64,000 nucleotides of DNA from Flavobacteriales bacterium (GTDB lineage: Bacteria; Bacteroidota; Bacteroidia; Flavobacteriales_F; PHOS-HE28). Location: assembly GCA_016721825.1 (NCBI GenBank), contig JADKHI010000006.1, forward strand, positions 248,001-312,000, written 5' to 3'. A program made the position numbers and the translations under genes. Below the pieces are notes generated by a model, which saw only the letters and a program-made list of their open reading frames with translations, did not search any database and was not told the DNA's origin. The first letter of the stretch is position 1. Every line of letters starts with the position of its first letter. Below are positions 33,545-42,800 of the stretch, in pieces.

Positions 33545-34348
33545 ATGGAGATCCTCGGTTACATCGGAGCCTTGCTCATGGGTCTTTCACTTGGGCTCAT
33601 CGGTGGTGGCGGGTCCATCCTCACAGTGCCCATACTCGTCTACCTGTTCAGTGTGGATGCAGTGCTGGCCACGGCCTACTCGCTGTTCATCGTGGGGCTT
33701 ACCAGCCTGATCGGATCTTTCAGCCACATGCGCATGGGCAACATCCATTGGCTTACGGCCTTGGTCTTCGGCATCCCGAGCATCGCTGCGGTGTTCTTGA
33801 CCCGGGCCTACCTGGTACCCGCTCTGCCTGACCCCTTGTTCAGCTTAGGCGGAACCATCGTCAGCAAGTCGCTCGGTATGCTGATCTTCTTCGCGCTGTT
33901 GATGGTAGCTGCGGCCTACAGCATGATCCGCACCCCGAAAAAAGCGGCCGAGACGCAGGCCGAAGTGGTGAAGTTCAACTACCCGCTGATCCTTGCCGAA
34001 GGCGCCGTGGTCGGAACGATCACGGGGCTTGTAGGCGCGGGTGGCGGCTTCCTCATCATCCCGGCGTTGGTGCTGATGGCGAAGCTTCCCATGAAACAGG
34101 CGGTAGGCACCTCGCTCATCATCATTGCGGCCAAGTCGCTCTTCGGCTTCACCGGCGACCTGAAGGGCAACGAGGTCATCGATTGGCGTTTCCTCCTGAT
34201 CTTCTCAGCGATCGCCATCGTTGGCATCATCGCTGGCAGCATGTTGAGCAAACGCATCCCCAACGAAAAGCTCAAGCCCGCTTTCGGCTGGTTCGTACTG
34301 GCCATGGGCGTCTACATCATCACCAAGGAACTCTCCAACCTTCACTGA
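33545..34348 (+). CDS. Sulfite exporter TauE/SafE family protein
   Basis: A 267-residue polytopic membrane protein of the TauE/SafE family, full length with both repeats: LSLGLIGGGGSILTVPILVY near residues 14-33 and GLVGAGGGFLIIPALVLMA near 163-181. About eight transmembrane segments. In the Staphylococcus cst locus a TauE exporter removes sulfite or thiosulfate formed by the CstB-type enzyme. The same pairing occurs here, 28 bases before a CstB-like gene. ATG 33545, 2 bases after the regulator stop. Confidence 0.9.
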   Translation: MEILGYIGALLMGLSLGLIGGGGSILTVPILVYLFSVDAVLATAYSLFIVGLTSLIGSFSHMRMGNIHWLTALVFGIPSIAAVFLTRAYLVPALPDPLFSLGGTIVSKSLGMLIFFALLMVAAAYSMIRTPKKAAETQAEVVKFNYPLILAEGAVVGTITGLVGAGGGFLIIPALVLMAKLPMKQAVGTSLIIIAAKSLFGFTGDLKGNEVIDWRFLLIFSAIAIVGIIAGSMLSKRIPNEKLKPAFGWFVLAMGVYIITKELSNLH

Positions 34349-34376
34349 GCAGGACCCTGCCCTAATTCCAACTTCC

Positions 34377-35789
34377 ATGAAAGTCGAACAGATCTACACC
34401 GGCTGCCTGGCCCAGGGAGCCTACTACATCGAGAGCAACGGAGAGGCCGTGATCATCGATCCGCTGCGCGAAACACAGCCTTACCTCGAGCGTGCGGAGA
34501 AGAGCGGCGCGACCATCAAGTACGTGCTCGAGACCCATTTCCACGCGGACTTCGTGAGCGGTCACCTGGACCTTTCGAAGAAGACCGGGGCCACCATCGT
34601 TTACGGCCCGAACGCCAAGCCGAGCTTCGAGGCGCACATTGCCACCGACGGTGAGGAACTGAAGGTGGGCGCGCTCACCATCAAGGTGCTGCACACCCCC
34701 GGCCACACGATGGAGAGCACCACCTACCTGCTGCTCGATGAGAACGGCAAGCCCCACTGCATCTTCAGCGGCGACACGCTCTTCATCGGTGATGTGGGCC
34801 GTCCGGACCTCGCGCAGAAGATGGGTTCCCTGACCCAGGAGGACCTCGCCGGGTACCTGTACGATTCGCTGCACACCAAGATCATGACCCTGCCTGACGA
34901 CGTGATCGTGTACCCTGCGCATGGGGCCGGCAGCGCCTGCGGCAAGAACATGAGCAAGGAGACCTTCGACACGCTGGGCCACCAGAAGGAGGTGAACTAC
35001 GCCCTGAAGGCCGCCACCAAGGAGCAGTTCATCAAGGAGGTGACCGACGGCCTGCTGCCGCCACCCGCCTACTTCCCACAGAACGTGGCCATGAACAAGG
35101 GCGTGATCCAGAGCGTGGACACCGTGAAGGAGAAAGGCCTGCGCGCGCTGAACCCCGACCAGTTCGAACTGGTGGCCGAGACCGAAGGCGCACTGGTGCT
35201 CGACACGCGTGGGGCACAGACCTTCAAGGACGGCTTCGTGCCACGCAGCATCAACATCGGCATCAAGGGCGACTTCGCACCTTGGGTGGGCGCCATGATC
35301 CCCGACGTGAAGCACCCGCTGCTGCTCGTCACCGACGAAGGCATGGAGGATGAAGTGGTGACGCGCCTGGCCCGCGTGGGCTACGACAACGTGTTCGGCT
35401 ACCTCAGGGGTGGCATCGCCGCGTGGAAAGACGCTGGTCTCGATGTCGACACCATCGAAAGCATCAGCGCCGAGGAGTTCGCCAAGCGTTTCCATGCGAA
35501 CAAGCTGCGCGTGGTGGATGTGCGCAAGGACGGCGAGTACGCTGCCGAACACGTCGACGGCGCCTGGCACGCTTCGTTGCAGTTCATCAACCAGCAACTG
35601 GCAGCGTTCAGCAAGGAGGAAACCAACTACGTGCATTGCGCCGGTGGCTACCGCAGCATGATCGCGGCCAGCCTGCTCAAGGCCCGCGGCTACCACAACC
35701 TGGTGGAGGTGGCCGGTGGTTTCAACGCCATCAAGCAGACCGACGTGAAGGTGACGGACTACGTCTGCCCGAGCACGCTGAAGAAGTAA
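34377..35789 (+). CDS. CstB-like persulfide dioxygenase with two rhodanese domains
   Basis: A 470-residue three-domain enzyme. Residues 1-245 form an ETHE1-type MBL persulfide dioxygenase, with iron ligands in THFHADFVSGH (near 56-66), HTPGHTMEST, FSGDTLFIGDVGRPD and YPAHGAGSACG. A first rhodanese domain at about 260-360 lacks the catalytic Cys (VTDEGMEDEVVTRLARVG), so it is a pseudo-rhodanese. A second at about 370-465 has it (NYVHCAGGYRSMIAASLLKA). This order equals CstB, which converts persulfides to thiosulfate. No signal peptide, so cytoplasmic. The hairpin after the stop suggests this ends the first transcript. Confidence 0.9.
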   Translation: MKVEQIYTGCLAQGAYYIESNGEAVIIDPLRETQPYLERAEKSGATIKYVLETHFHADFVSGHLDLSKKTGATIVYGPNAKPSFEAHIATDGEELKVGALTIKVLHTPGHTMESTTYLLLDENGKPHCIFSGDTLFIGDVGRPDLAQKMGSLTQEDLAGYLYDSLHTKIMTLPDDVIVYPAHGAGSACGKNMSKETFDTLGHQKEVNYALKAATKEQFIKEVTDGLLPPPAYFPQNVAMNKGVIQSVDTVKEKGLRALNPDQFELVAETEGALVLDTRGAQTFKDGFVPRSINIGIKGDFAPWVGAMIPDVKHPLLLVTDEGMEDEVVTRLARVGYDNVFGYLRGGIAAWKDAGLDVDTIESISAEEFAKRFHANKLRVVDVRKDGEYAAEHVDGAWHASLQFINQQLAAFSKEETNYVHCAGGYRSMIAASLLKARGYHNLVEVAGGFNAIKQTDVKVTDYVCPSTLKK

Positions 35790-35804
35790 GACCTGCAAGG
35801 AGAG

Positions 35805-35833
35805 GGCCCGGGCCGACAGGTCCGGGCCTTTTT
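35805..35833 (+). terminator. Hairpin terminator after the persulfide dioxygenase gene
   Basis: GGCCCGG (35805-35811) pairs with CCGGGCC (35822-35828), followed directly by TTTTT. A classic rho-independent form. Confidence 0.75.
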
Positions 35834-35884
35834 CAGCACCACAAGCACCACCCTGACGATCGTCATCATCCAACGCCGAACCCC

Positions 35885-36448
35885 ATGCTCGAAACGCTCA
35901 AGCAACCCTGGCCGTGGTACGTGGCCGGCGCGCTCATCGGACTCACCGTTCCCTACCTGCTGTTGGTGGGTAACAAGACCTTCGGCATCAGCAGCTCCTT
36001 GCGCCACCTCTGCGCAGCCTGCATCCCGGGCGACATCAAGTTCTTCACGTACGATTGGAAGAAGGAGATCTGGAACCTTTTCTTCGTGGGCGGGATCGCC
36101 GTGGGCGCTTTCATCGCCGCGCACTTCCTGAGCAACCCCGATCCGATCGTGTTGGCCGGGTCCACACAGGACTACCTGGCCACCAAGGGCATCACGGACA
36201 CCACACAGCTGCTGCCATCCGAGATCTTCAGCTGGGACCAGCTCTTCAGCGTTCGCGGCTTCATCTTCATCGTGTTGGGCGGCTTCATGGTCGGTTTCGG
36301 CACACGCTGGGCCGGCGGCTGCACCAGCGGTCACGCCATCATGGGCCTCAGCAGTTTGCAATGGCCAAGCCTCGTGGCCACCGTCATGTTCATGATCGGC
36401 GGCATTGTCATGACCTGGTTCATCCTTCCCCAACTCCTGACCCTCTGA
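35885..36448 (+). CDS. YeeE/YedE-family transporter, half 1
   Basis: A 187-residue membrane protein of the YeeE/YedE (TsuA) family of thiosulfate or sulfur-compound transporters. About four to five hydrophobic segments. The conserved cysteines that relay thiosulfate in TsuA are in HLCAACIPGD (near residues 40-49) and GGCTSGHAIMGLS (near 144-156). Full YeeE is about 350 residues; here the protein is split in two genes 3 bases apart, as in many Bacteroidota and proteobacteria. A perfect palindrome TGACGATCGTCA (35854-35865) lies 20 bases upstream. Confidence 0.88.
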   Translation: MLETLKQPWPWYVAGALIGLTVPYLLLVGNKTFGISSSLRHLCAACIPGDIKFFTYDWKKEIWNLFFVGGIAVGAFIAAHFLSNPDPIVLAGSTQDYLATKGITDTTQLLPSEIFSWDQLFSVRGFIFIVLGGFMVGFGTRWAGGCTSGHAIMGLSSLQWPSLVATVMFMIGGIVMTWFILPQLLTL

Positions 36449-36451
36449 TCC

Positions 36452-36970
36452 ATGGAGCACTCCTTCCAACATACCCCCACTCCACAGGAGCTCGCCGACC
36501 TGAAGGCACGCGAACTGGATTCGATCTGTGTGAACGAAAGCGAACTCCAGCACCCTTGGTGGTACAACTTCAAGTACGCAGCCTGGGGCATCCTCTTCGG
36601 CATTGTGTTCGTGAAGGCCGAGATCATCAGCTGGTTCCGGATCCAGGAGATGTTCCGATTCGAGAGCTTCCACATGTACGGTGTCATTGGTACGGCGGTG
36701 TTCGTGGGACTCATCAGCGTACAGCTCATCCAACGGCTCAACCTGAAGACCGTTCACGGTGAGAACATCCACATCCCCAAGAAGGAATTCAACAAAGGCA
36801 ACATCTACGGCGGCCTGATCTTCGGGCTGGGCTGGGCGATCACTGGCGCGTGCCCCGGTCCCTTGTTCGCGCAGGTCGGTGCCGGCTTTTCCGTGGTCAT
36901 CATCACCTTCCTCAGCGCGGTGGCAGGCACCTATGTCTACGGTCGCTTCCGCGACAAGCTTCCCCATTGA
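36452..36970 (+). CDS. YeeE/YedE-family transporter, half 2 (DUF6691-like)
   Basis: A 172-residue membrane protein, the second half of the split YeeE/YedE pair. A soluble N-terminal arm of ~40 residues is followed by about four transmembrane segments and the family motif GWAITGACPGPLFAQVG near residues 127-143, with one conserved Cys. Three bases separate it from half 1, so coupled expression is likely. Together they are inferred to move thiosulfate or another sulfur compound for the adjacent oxidation enzymes. Confidence 0.88.
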   Translation: MEHSFQHTPTPQELADLKARELDSICVNESELQHPWWYNFKYAAWGILFGIVFVKAEIISWFRIQEMFRFESFHMYGVIGTAVFVGLISVQLIQRLNLKTVHGENIHIPKKEFNKGNIYGGLIFGLGWAITGACPGPLFAQVGAGFSVVIITFLSAVAGTYVYGRFRDKLPH

Positions 36971-36979
36971 TCCACGGGC

Positions 36980-38080
36980 ATGACCGCGCCGCTCATCGTG
37001 CTCTTCGCCGCCCTGGTGGTGTTCATCTACCTATTGGTGGTGGACGAGGCCGCACAGGTGCTGAGCGAACGTGCAGGGATCCCGTTCAACGAGGAACGCT
37101 CGCGCTGGACCCGTGGGCTGGTGCTCGCGGTGATCGGTGGGTTGGTGTTGGTGATCGCCCTGCCGAAGGACCTCTTCGAGCCGCCCCCGCCCACCGTGGC
37201 ATCCTACACGGCCGACAGCCTCTGGCTCGGGCCTGACACCTTGCAGCTGGCCTACCTTGACGATGAGCGGGAGGCCTTGGTGCGCTATGGTCGTGAGCTC
37301 GTGCACAACACCTCCGCCTATTTCGGCCCGAAGGGCAGTGTCGCGCCGCTCACCAACGGCATGGACTGCGAGAACTGCCACCTGGACGCAGGCACCAAGC
37401 CGTGGGGCAACAACTACGGCGCGGTCTGGAGCACTTACCCCAAGTTCCGCGAACGGAGCGGAGCCGTGGAGACCGCTGCGAAACGCGTGAACGATTGCTT
37501 CGAACGCAGCCTGAACGGTACGGCGCTCGACACCGCCAGCCATGAGATGAAGGCCATCCTCGCTTACATGGAATGGCTGGGAAGCGGGATCAAGCCGAAG
37601 CAGAAGCCGAAGGGCAGCGGGATCGTGGAGCTCGCCTTCCTCGACCGTCCCGCCGACACCACGAACGGAGCTGCGATCTACACGGCCAAGTGCGTGAGCT
37701 GTCATCAGGCTGACGGACAAGGCGCGTTCACCGCTTCAGGCACCGCCTACCAGTACCCACCGTTGTGGGGTGCGCACAGCTACAACATCGGTGCAGGGCT
37801 CTACCGCCTGAGCCGCTTCGCAGGCTACGTGAAGGCGAACATGCCGCAGGGCGCCACGTGGGAGAACCCGCTGTTATCGGATGAGGAAGCTTGGGACGTG
37901 GCTGCGTACATCAACTCGCGCCAGCGACCGGACCGCGACCTTTCCAAGGACTGGCCCAAGGTCGCAGGCAAGCCTGTGGACCATCCCTTTGGACCTTATG
38001 CGGACAGCTTCCCTGAGATCCAGCATAAGTTCGGCCCCTTCGGCCCAATTGCCGAAGCGAGAAAGACCAGCAAGCCATGA
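36980..38080 (+). CDS. TsdA-like diheme c-type cytochrome (putative thiosulfate dehydrogenase)
   Basis: A 366-residue membrane-anchored cytochrome with two CxxCH sites: CENCH (near residues 129-133) and CVSCH (near 237-241). The first domain carries the TsdA block NGMDCENCHLDAGT, then GNNYGAVWSTYPKFRERSG and KRVNDCFERSLNG. The Cys in the last is the unusual heme ligand in TsdA. The second domain has NMPQGATWENP, with a likely heme-ligating Met. TsdA joins two thiosulfates to tetrathionate. Unlike soluble TsdA it starts with two hydrophobic segments (residues 3-21 and 47-61). Its stop overlaps the next start (ATGA). Confidence 0.85.
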   Translation: MTAPLIVLFAALVVFIYLLVVDEAAQVLSERAGIPFNEERSRWTRGLVLAVIGGLVLVIALPKDLFEPPPPTVASYTADSLWLGPDTLQLAYLDDEREALVRYGRELVHNTSAYFGPKGSVAPLTNGMDCENCHLDAGTKPWGNNYGAVWSTYPKFRERSGAVETAAKRVNDCFERSLNGTALDTASHEMKAILAYMEWLGSGIKPKQKPKGSGIVELAFLDRPADTTNGAAIYTAKCVSCHQADGQGAFTASGTAYQYPPLWGAHSYNIGAGLYRLSRFAGYVKANMPQGATWENPLLSDEEAWDVAAYINSRQRPDRDLSKDWPKVAGKPVDHPFGPYADSFPEIQHKFGPFGPIAEARKTSKP

Positions 38081-39864
38081 GCACCATCGAACACCTTCCC
38101 GGATGTACCTGTGGCGCCCATGACGAGCCGGAGAACGGCGTGAGCCGCAGGCAGATGCTCCGCTCCCTCGGTGCGTTGGGCGCAGGCTTGACGCTCGGTC
38201 CCAGCCTGGCCATGGGGGCGCTTGGCGACGAACAGCAACGACGCGAGTTGGTCAGCAGTAAGGCGGTACAGGATGGCAAGGCGCGCAAGTTCACCATCCT
38301 TCACACAAGCGACATCCACGCACAACTGCACACGCACGACGAGTTCTTCTACGAGAACAAGCAGGCAGTGTACAAGAAGCGCGGTGGCTTCGGCGTGCTG
38401 AAGACGATGATCGACACGCTGCGTGCGGAGGACCCGGAGAACACCATCGTGATCGACGGCGGCGACTGCTTCCAGGGCGGCGGTGTGGCGGCCATGAGCG
38501 AAGGCCGCGCGCTGGTGCCGTTGATGGACCGCATCGGATACGACCTAGTGCTGCCTGGCAACTGGGAGGTGATCTACGGTAAGGAGATGATGCTGAAGGA
38601 CCTTGGCGCCTACAAGGCCGACAAAGTCTGCGCGAACATGTTCCATGCGCCGTATCCGGATGCAGCGCTTGCTTCCGGCGACAAGAACGCGGAACTGAAA
38701 GGCGAGCTCATCTTTCCGCCCTATTGGACCAAGCGCGTGGCCGGGGTCAAGATCGGCTTCATCGGCTACAACGACCCGCTCACGCCCAAGCGCCAATCAC
38801 CGGCCTACAGCTTCGGCATCCAGTTCACCAAGCCGGAAGTGAACGTCGCGAAGTACATCCGCATTCTGCGCGACTATGAGCAGTGCGCCATGGTGTTCCT
38901 GGTGACGCACATGGGCCTCGCGCAGCAGGTGGACCTCGCGAACAAGCCCGAGGTGGAGGGCGCGGACCTGATCCTGGGGGCTGACACCCACGAGCGGGTG
39001 CGTAAGCCCATCGCCGGCAAGTACAGCAGCGTTACCGAACCCGGTGCCTTCGGCTCCTTCGTGGCGAGGCTCGATGTGGTGGTGGAGGATGGCAAGGTGA
39101 AGGATAGCCACTACGAACTGCTCGATGTGGACCCCGAGAAATACCCGGCGAACAAGGGCATGCTCGAGCTCGTGGAGCAGGTCAGCGCACCCTACAAGGA
39201 GCAGCTCGGCAAGGTGGTGGGCAGCACGAAGAACACGCTGGTGCGCTACTACGTGATCGAGAACCCGATGGACAACCTGATCACGGACGCCATCATGTGG
39301 AAGCTGAAGCCCGATGTGGCCATCAGCAACGGTTTCCGCTTCTGCCCGCCGATCGTGGCCGATGGGAAGACCCCCACGCCGATCACCAACGACACCATCT
39401 GGAGCATGATCCCCGTGGACAGCGATGCCAAGTACGGCGAAGCCACGGGCCAGCAGCTCTGGGACTGGCTGGAACAGGAGCTGCACAACGTCTTCGCCAA
39501 GGACCCCGCCAAGCGCTTCGGTGGCTGGGTGGTGCGCTTCAAGGGCATGACCGCCAACTTCACCATGCGCAACGAAAAGGGCAAGCGTGTCAACTGGATC
39601 AAGATCGGCAAGAAGCCCATCGACCTGCAGAAGACCTACCTGATCGCCGCCTGCGAACGGGAAGGGGACCCCGTGGACACGCTCTGCCGCCTGGACAAGG
39701 TGAAGAACCCACGCCGCGCGAACGCCACCATGCACAACATCCTGCGCGAGTACTTCGCGGAATTCAGCCCCGTGGCGCCGAAGGTCGAAGGCCGTATCAC
39801 CGCCACGGACGCACCGCAGGACCTGCTGAGCCAGCTCGAAGGCTACGATTACGAATTCCGTTGA
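38077..39864 (+). CDS. SoxB-like metallophosphoesterase / 5'-nucleotidase family
   Basis: A 595-residue two-domain protein of the 5'-nucleotidase/SoxB superfamily. A twin-arginine leader (SRRQMLRSLGALGAG, near residues 23-37) indicates folded export. Metal-site motifs: ILHTSDIHAQLH near 73-84, DGGDCFQGGGVAAMSEGRA near 127-145, PGNWEVIYGK near 161-170, THMGLAQQVD and GADTHERV. The C-terminal nucleotidase domain follows. The SoxB-like block GxxAAxxxGxA is present, but I recall GHWEFT in classical SoxB where this has GNWEVI. With the thiosulfate genes around it, sulfane-sulfur hydrolysis is inferred; a nucleotidase is the alternative. No soxXA or soxYZ in the window. Confidence 0.8.
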   Translation: MSTIEHLPGCTCGAHDEPENGVSRRQMLRSLGALGAGLTLGPSLAMGALGDEQQRRELVSSKAVQDGKARKFTILHTSDIHAQLHTHDEFFYENKQAVYKKRGGFGVLKTMIDTLRAEDPENTIVIDGGDCFQGGGVAAMSEGRALVPLMDRIGYDLVLPGNWEVIYGKEMMLKDLGAYKADKVCANMFHAPYPDAALASGDKNAELKGELIFPPYWTKRVAGVKIGFIGYNDPLTPKRQSPAYSFGIQFTKPEVNVAKYIRILRDYEQCAMVFLVTHMGLAQQVDLANKPEVEGADLILGADTHERVRKPIAGKYSSVTEPGAFGSFVARLDVVVEDGKVKDSHYELLDVDPEKYPANKGMLELVEQVSAPYKEQLGKVVGSTKNTLVRYYVIENPMDNLITDAIMWKLKPDVAISNGFRFCPPIVADGKTPTPITNDTIWSMIPVDSDAKYGEATGQQLWDWLEQELHNVFAKDPAKRFGGWVVRFKGMTANFTMRNEKGKRVNWIKIGKKPIDLQKTYLIAACEREGDPVDTLCRLDKVKNPRRANATMHNILREYFAEFSPVAPKVEGRITATDAPQDLLSQLEGYDYEFR

Positions 39865-39877
39865 GGTAGGTACTCGT

Positions 39878-42800
39878 TCAGTCCGGAAGCAGGACCGATA
39901 TATCCCTCCTCCTAATCCACCGCTCCTTCATCGCATCCGCCGCGTAGTACACCACGGGCACCAAGTACACCGTGAGCAGCATGGAACTGGTGAGGCCGCC
40001 GATGATGACCCAGGCCAGTCCGTTCTTCCATTCACTGCCCGTGCCGGTGGCCAAGGCGATCGGAAGCATGCCGAAGACCATGGCCACGGTGGTCATGATG
40101 ATGGGCCGCAGGCGGGTGCGTCCGGCCTCCACCAACGCATCGCGGTAGTGCAGGCCCTCGGCCTTCAGCTGGTTGGCGCGGTCCACGATGAGGATGGCGT
40201 TCTTAGAGACCAGCCCCAGCAGCATGATGAGGCCCAGCAGCGTGAAGAGGCTCAGGGTGGAGAGGGTGAGGTTGAGCGCGAGGAAAGCGCCGATCACCGC
40301 CACGGGAATGGAGAAGAGCACCACGAAGGGGTACACGAAGCTGTCGTACAAGGCCACCATCACCAGGTACACGAGGATGAGGGAGATCAGGAGTGCGCCG
40401 CCCAGTGCGCCGAAGCTGTCGTTCTGCCGTTTGATGTCGCTGCCCCAGGTCATCTTCACGCCATCGGGCAAGGGGTTCTTCGCGAGGTAGGCCACCACGT
40501 CATCGGCCACCGTGCCCGATCCGCGACCGAGCGCGTCGGCAGTGAGGGTCACGGCGCTGATGCGGTCCATGCGTTCCACCATTGTGGGTGGGGTATGGCG
40601 TTCCACGGTGGCGAACTGGGCCAGGCGCACGGTGGTCCCGGCGGGTGTCACGAAGAGTAGTTGCTCCACGTCGCGCGCATCGCTGCGTTGGAAGTCGTCG
40701 AGTCGGATGCGGATGGGGAACTCGGTGCCGCCTTCGTAGAGCAGGGCGTCGTCGTTGCCGGCGAAGGCCGTGCGCAGGGTCGCACCCACTTGTGCAGTGT
40801 TCAGCCCGAGACGGGCCATGCGGTCGCGGTCCAGGCGCACCTGCAACTCCGGCGCGCCCACCTTCGCACTGAGCTGTACGTTGTTCGCACCGGGAATGCC
40901 TGCGAGGGTATCCTTCAGGGCCAGGGCAGTGCTGCGCAACTGGGCTTCATCCGGGCCGCTGAGGGTGATCTCCACCGGTGCGGTGCGCGGCACCAGGCCG
41001 ATGGTGGCCATGGTGACATCGATGCCAGCGAAACGCTCGGTGATCGCTTCACGGATGCGCATCATGTACGCTTCGGTGGTCTCCTTCGGGCGCTGGTCTT
41101 TGGGCTTGAGGCTCACGGTAAGCTCCGTGCGGTATTCGGCACCCATGCCCATGCTGCCGATGCCGGTGCTTGGGCCACCCACGTTGCTGAACAGGGAGGC
41201 CACCTCGGGCTGGGCCTGCAGGAAGGCTTCCACCTCGCGCGACACCAGGTTGTTGGCGTGGAGCGTGGTCTGCTTGTCGAACTCCAGGCCCATGGTGAAC
41301 TTGCCCTGGTCGCCGGTGGCGATGAGCTCCTTGCCCATGATGCCCTGCTTGATCATGATGCCGGTGCCCGCAAAGAGGGCCAGCACGATGCCGACGAAGG
41401 CGAGCTTGTGCGAAAGCACCCAGCGCAGTTGCCCGGCGTACCAAACGTTGAGCGCGTCCATGCCCTGCTCGAAGCGCAGCAGGAAGCGGTTCAACGCGTT
41501 GGTGGGCACGATCTCCTCCTTGCGCCCTAGGCGGGAGGCCAGCCAGGGGGTAAGGGTGAAGCTGACGAATAGGCTCATGAGCGTGGACACCACCACCACC
41601 ACGCTGAACTGTTTGAGCAGGTCGGCCACGAAGACCTGTACGAAGATGATGGGCAGGAACACCACCACGTCCACCAGGGTGATGGAGAGGGCGGAGAAGC
41701 CGATCTCCGCGCGGCCTTTCAATGAGGCGCTCACGCGTTCCTCGCCCTTGTCCAGGTAGCGTTGAATGTTCTCCAGCACCACGATACTGTCATCCACCAG
41801 GATGCCGATGATGAGCGACATGGCCAGCAGGGTCATCAGGTTGAGCGTGTATCCGAAGAGGCCCATGACCACGAACGAACTGACGAGCGAAGCTGGAATG
41901 GCAACGAGCACGATGAGCGAGTTACGCAGGCTGTGCAGGAAGAGCAGCATCACCAGCGATACCAGCAGGATGGCGAGGCCGAGGTCGAAGAGCACGCTGT
42001 TCACAGCCTCGAGGGTGATGTCGGTGCTATCGTCGGCGATGATGAACCGCGTGCCGAGGCCGGCTTCCTCCGCTTCGATCCGTTGCATTTCCTGGCGCAC
42101 GGCAGCGTTCATCTCCACGGCGTTGGCATCGCCTTGTTTCTTGATCAGCAGGCCGATGCCTTCACGGCCGTTGTAGCGGCTCACGCTGGTGGCATCGGCG
42201 ATGCCGTCCACCACGGTGGCCACGTCCTTCACGCGCACCACGGAACCGGGCGCGGGCATGGCCACCATCACCTCTTCGATGTCCGCAATGGTGTGGAACT
42301 TGCCGGCGAGCTTCACGGTGAGCTGGTCGTACGTCGATCGCACCGATCCCGCAGGAACCTCAAGACCAGCGCGCAGCACGGCCTCAGCCACCTGCGGCAG
42401 CAATACGCGGTGGTGCAGCAAGCGGTCCTGGTCCACCTTCACCTGCACTTCGCGTTGCTCGCCACCGAGCAGGGTGATCTCGGCCACGCCGTTCAGTTGT
42501 TGCAGGCGGGGCAACAGCACATCCTTCATGTGCTGGTGGAATTCCGGTGCGGGCCGATCGCTCATTGCGCTCACGCTCATGATGGGCAGGTCGTTCGGCG
42601 AAACCTTGGTCATCACGGGTGGCTGCAGGCCCTCCGGCAGTGAAAGGCGGATGTTGTCGATGCGGCGCTGTGCGTCCTGCATGGCCAGGTCGAGGTCGGC
42701 GCCGTACTTGAAGTTGACGATGATCACGGAGGCGTTGGCCAGCGACCGGCTGCTGATGTAGTCCACATGCTCCAAGGCGCTTAGCGCGTCCTCCACAGGC

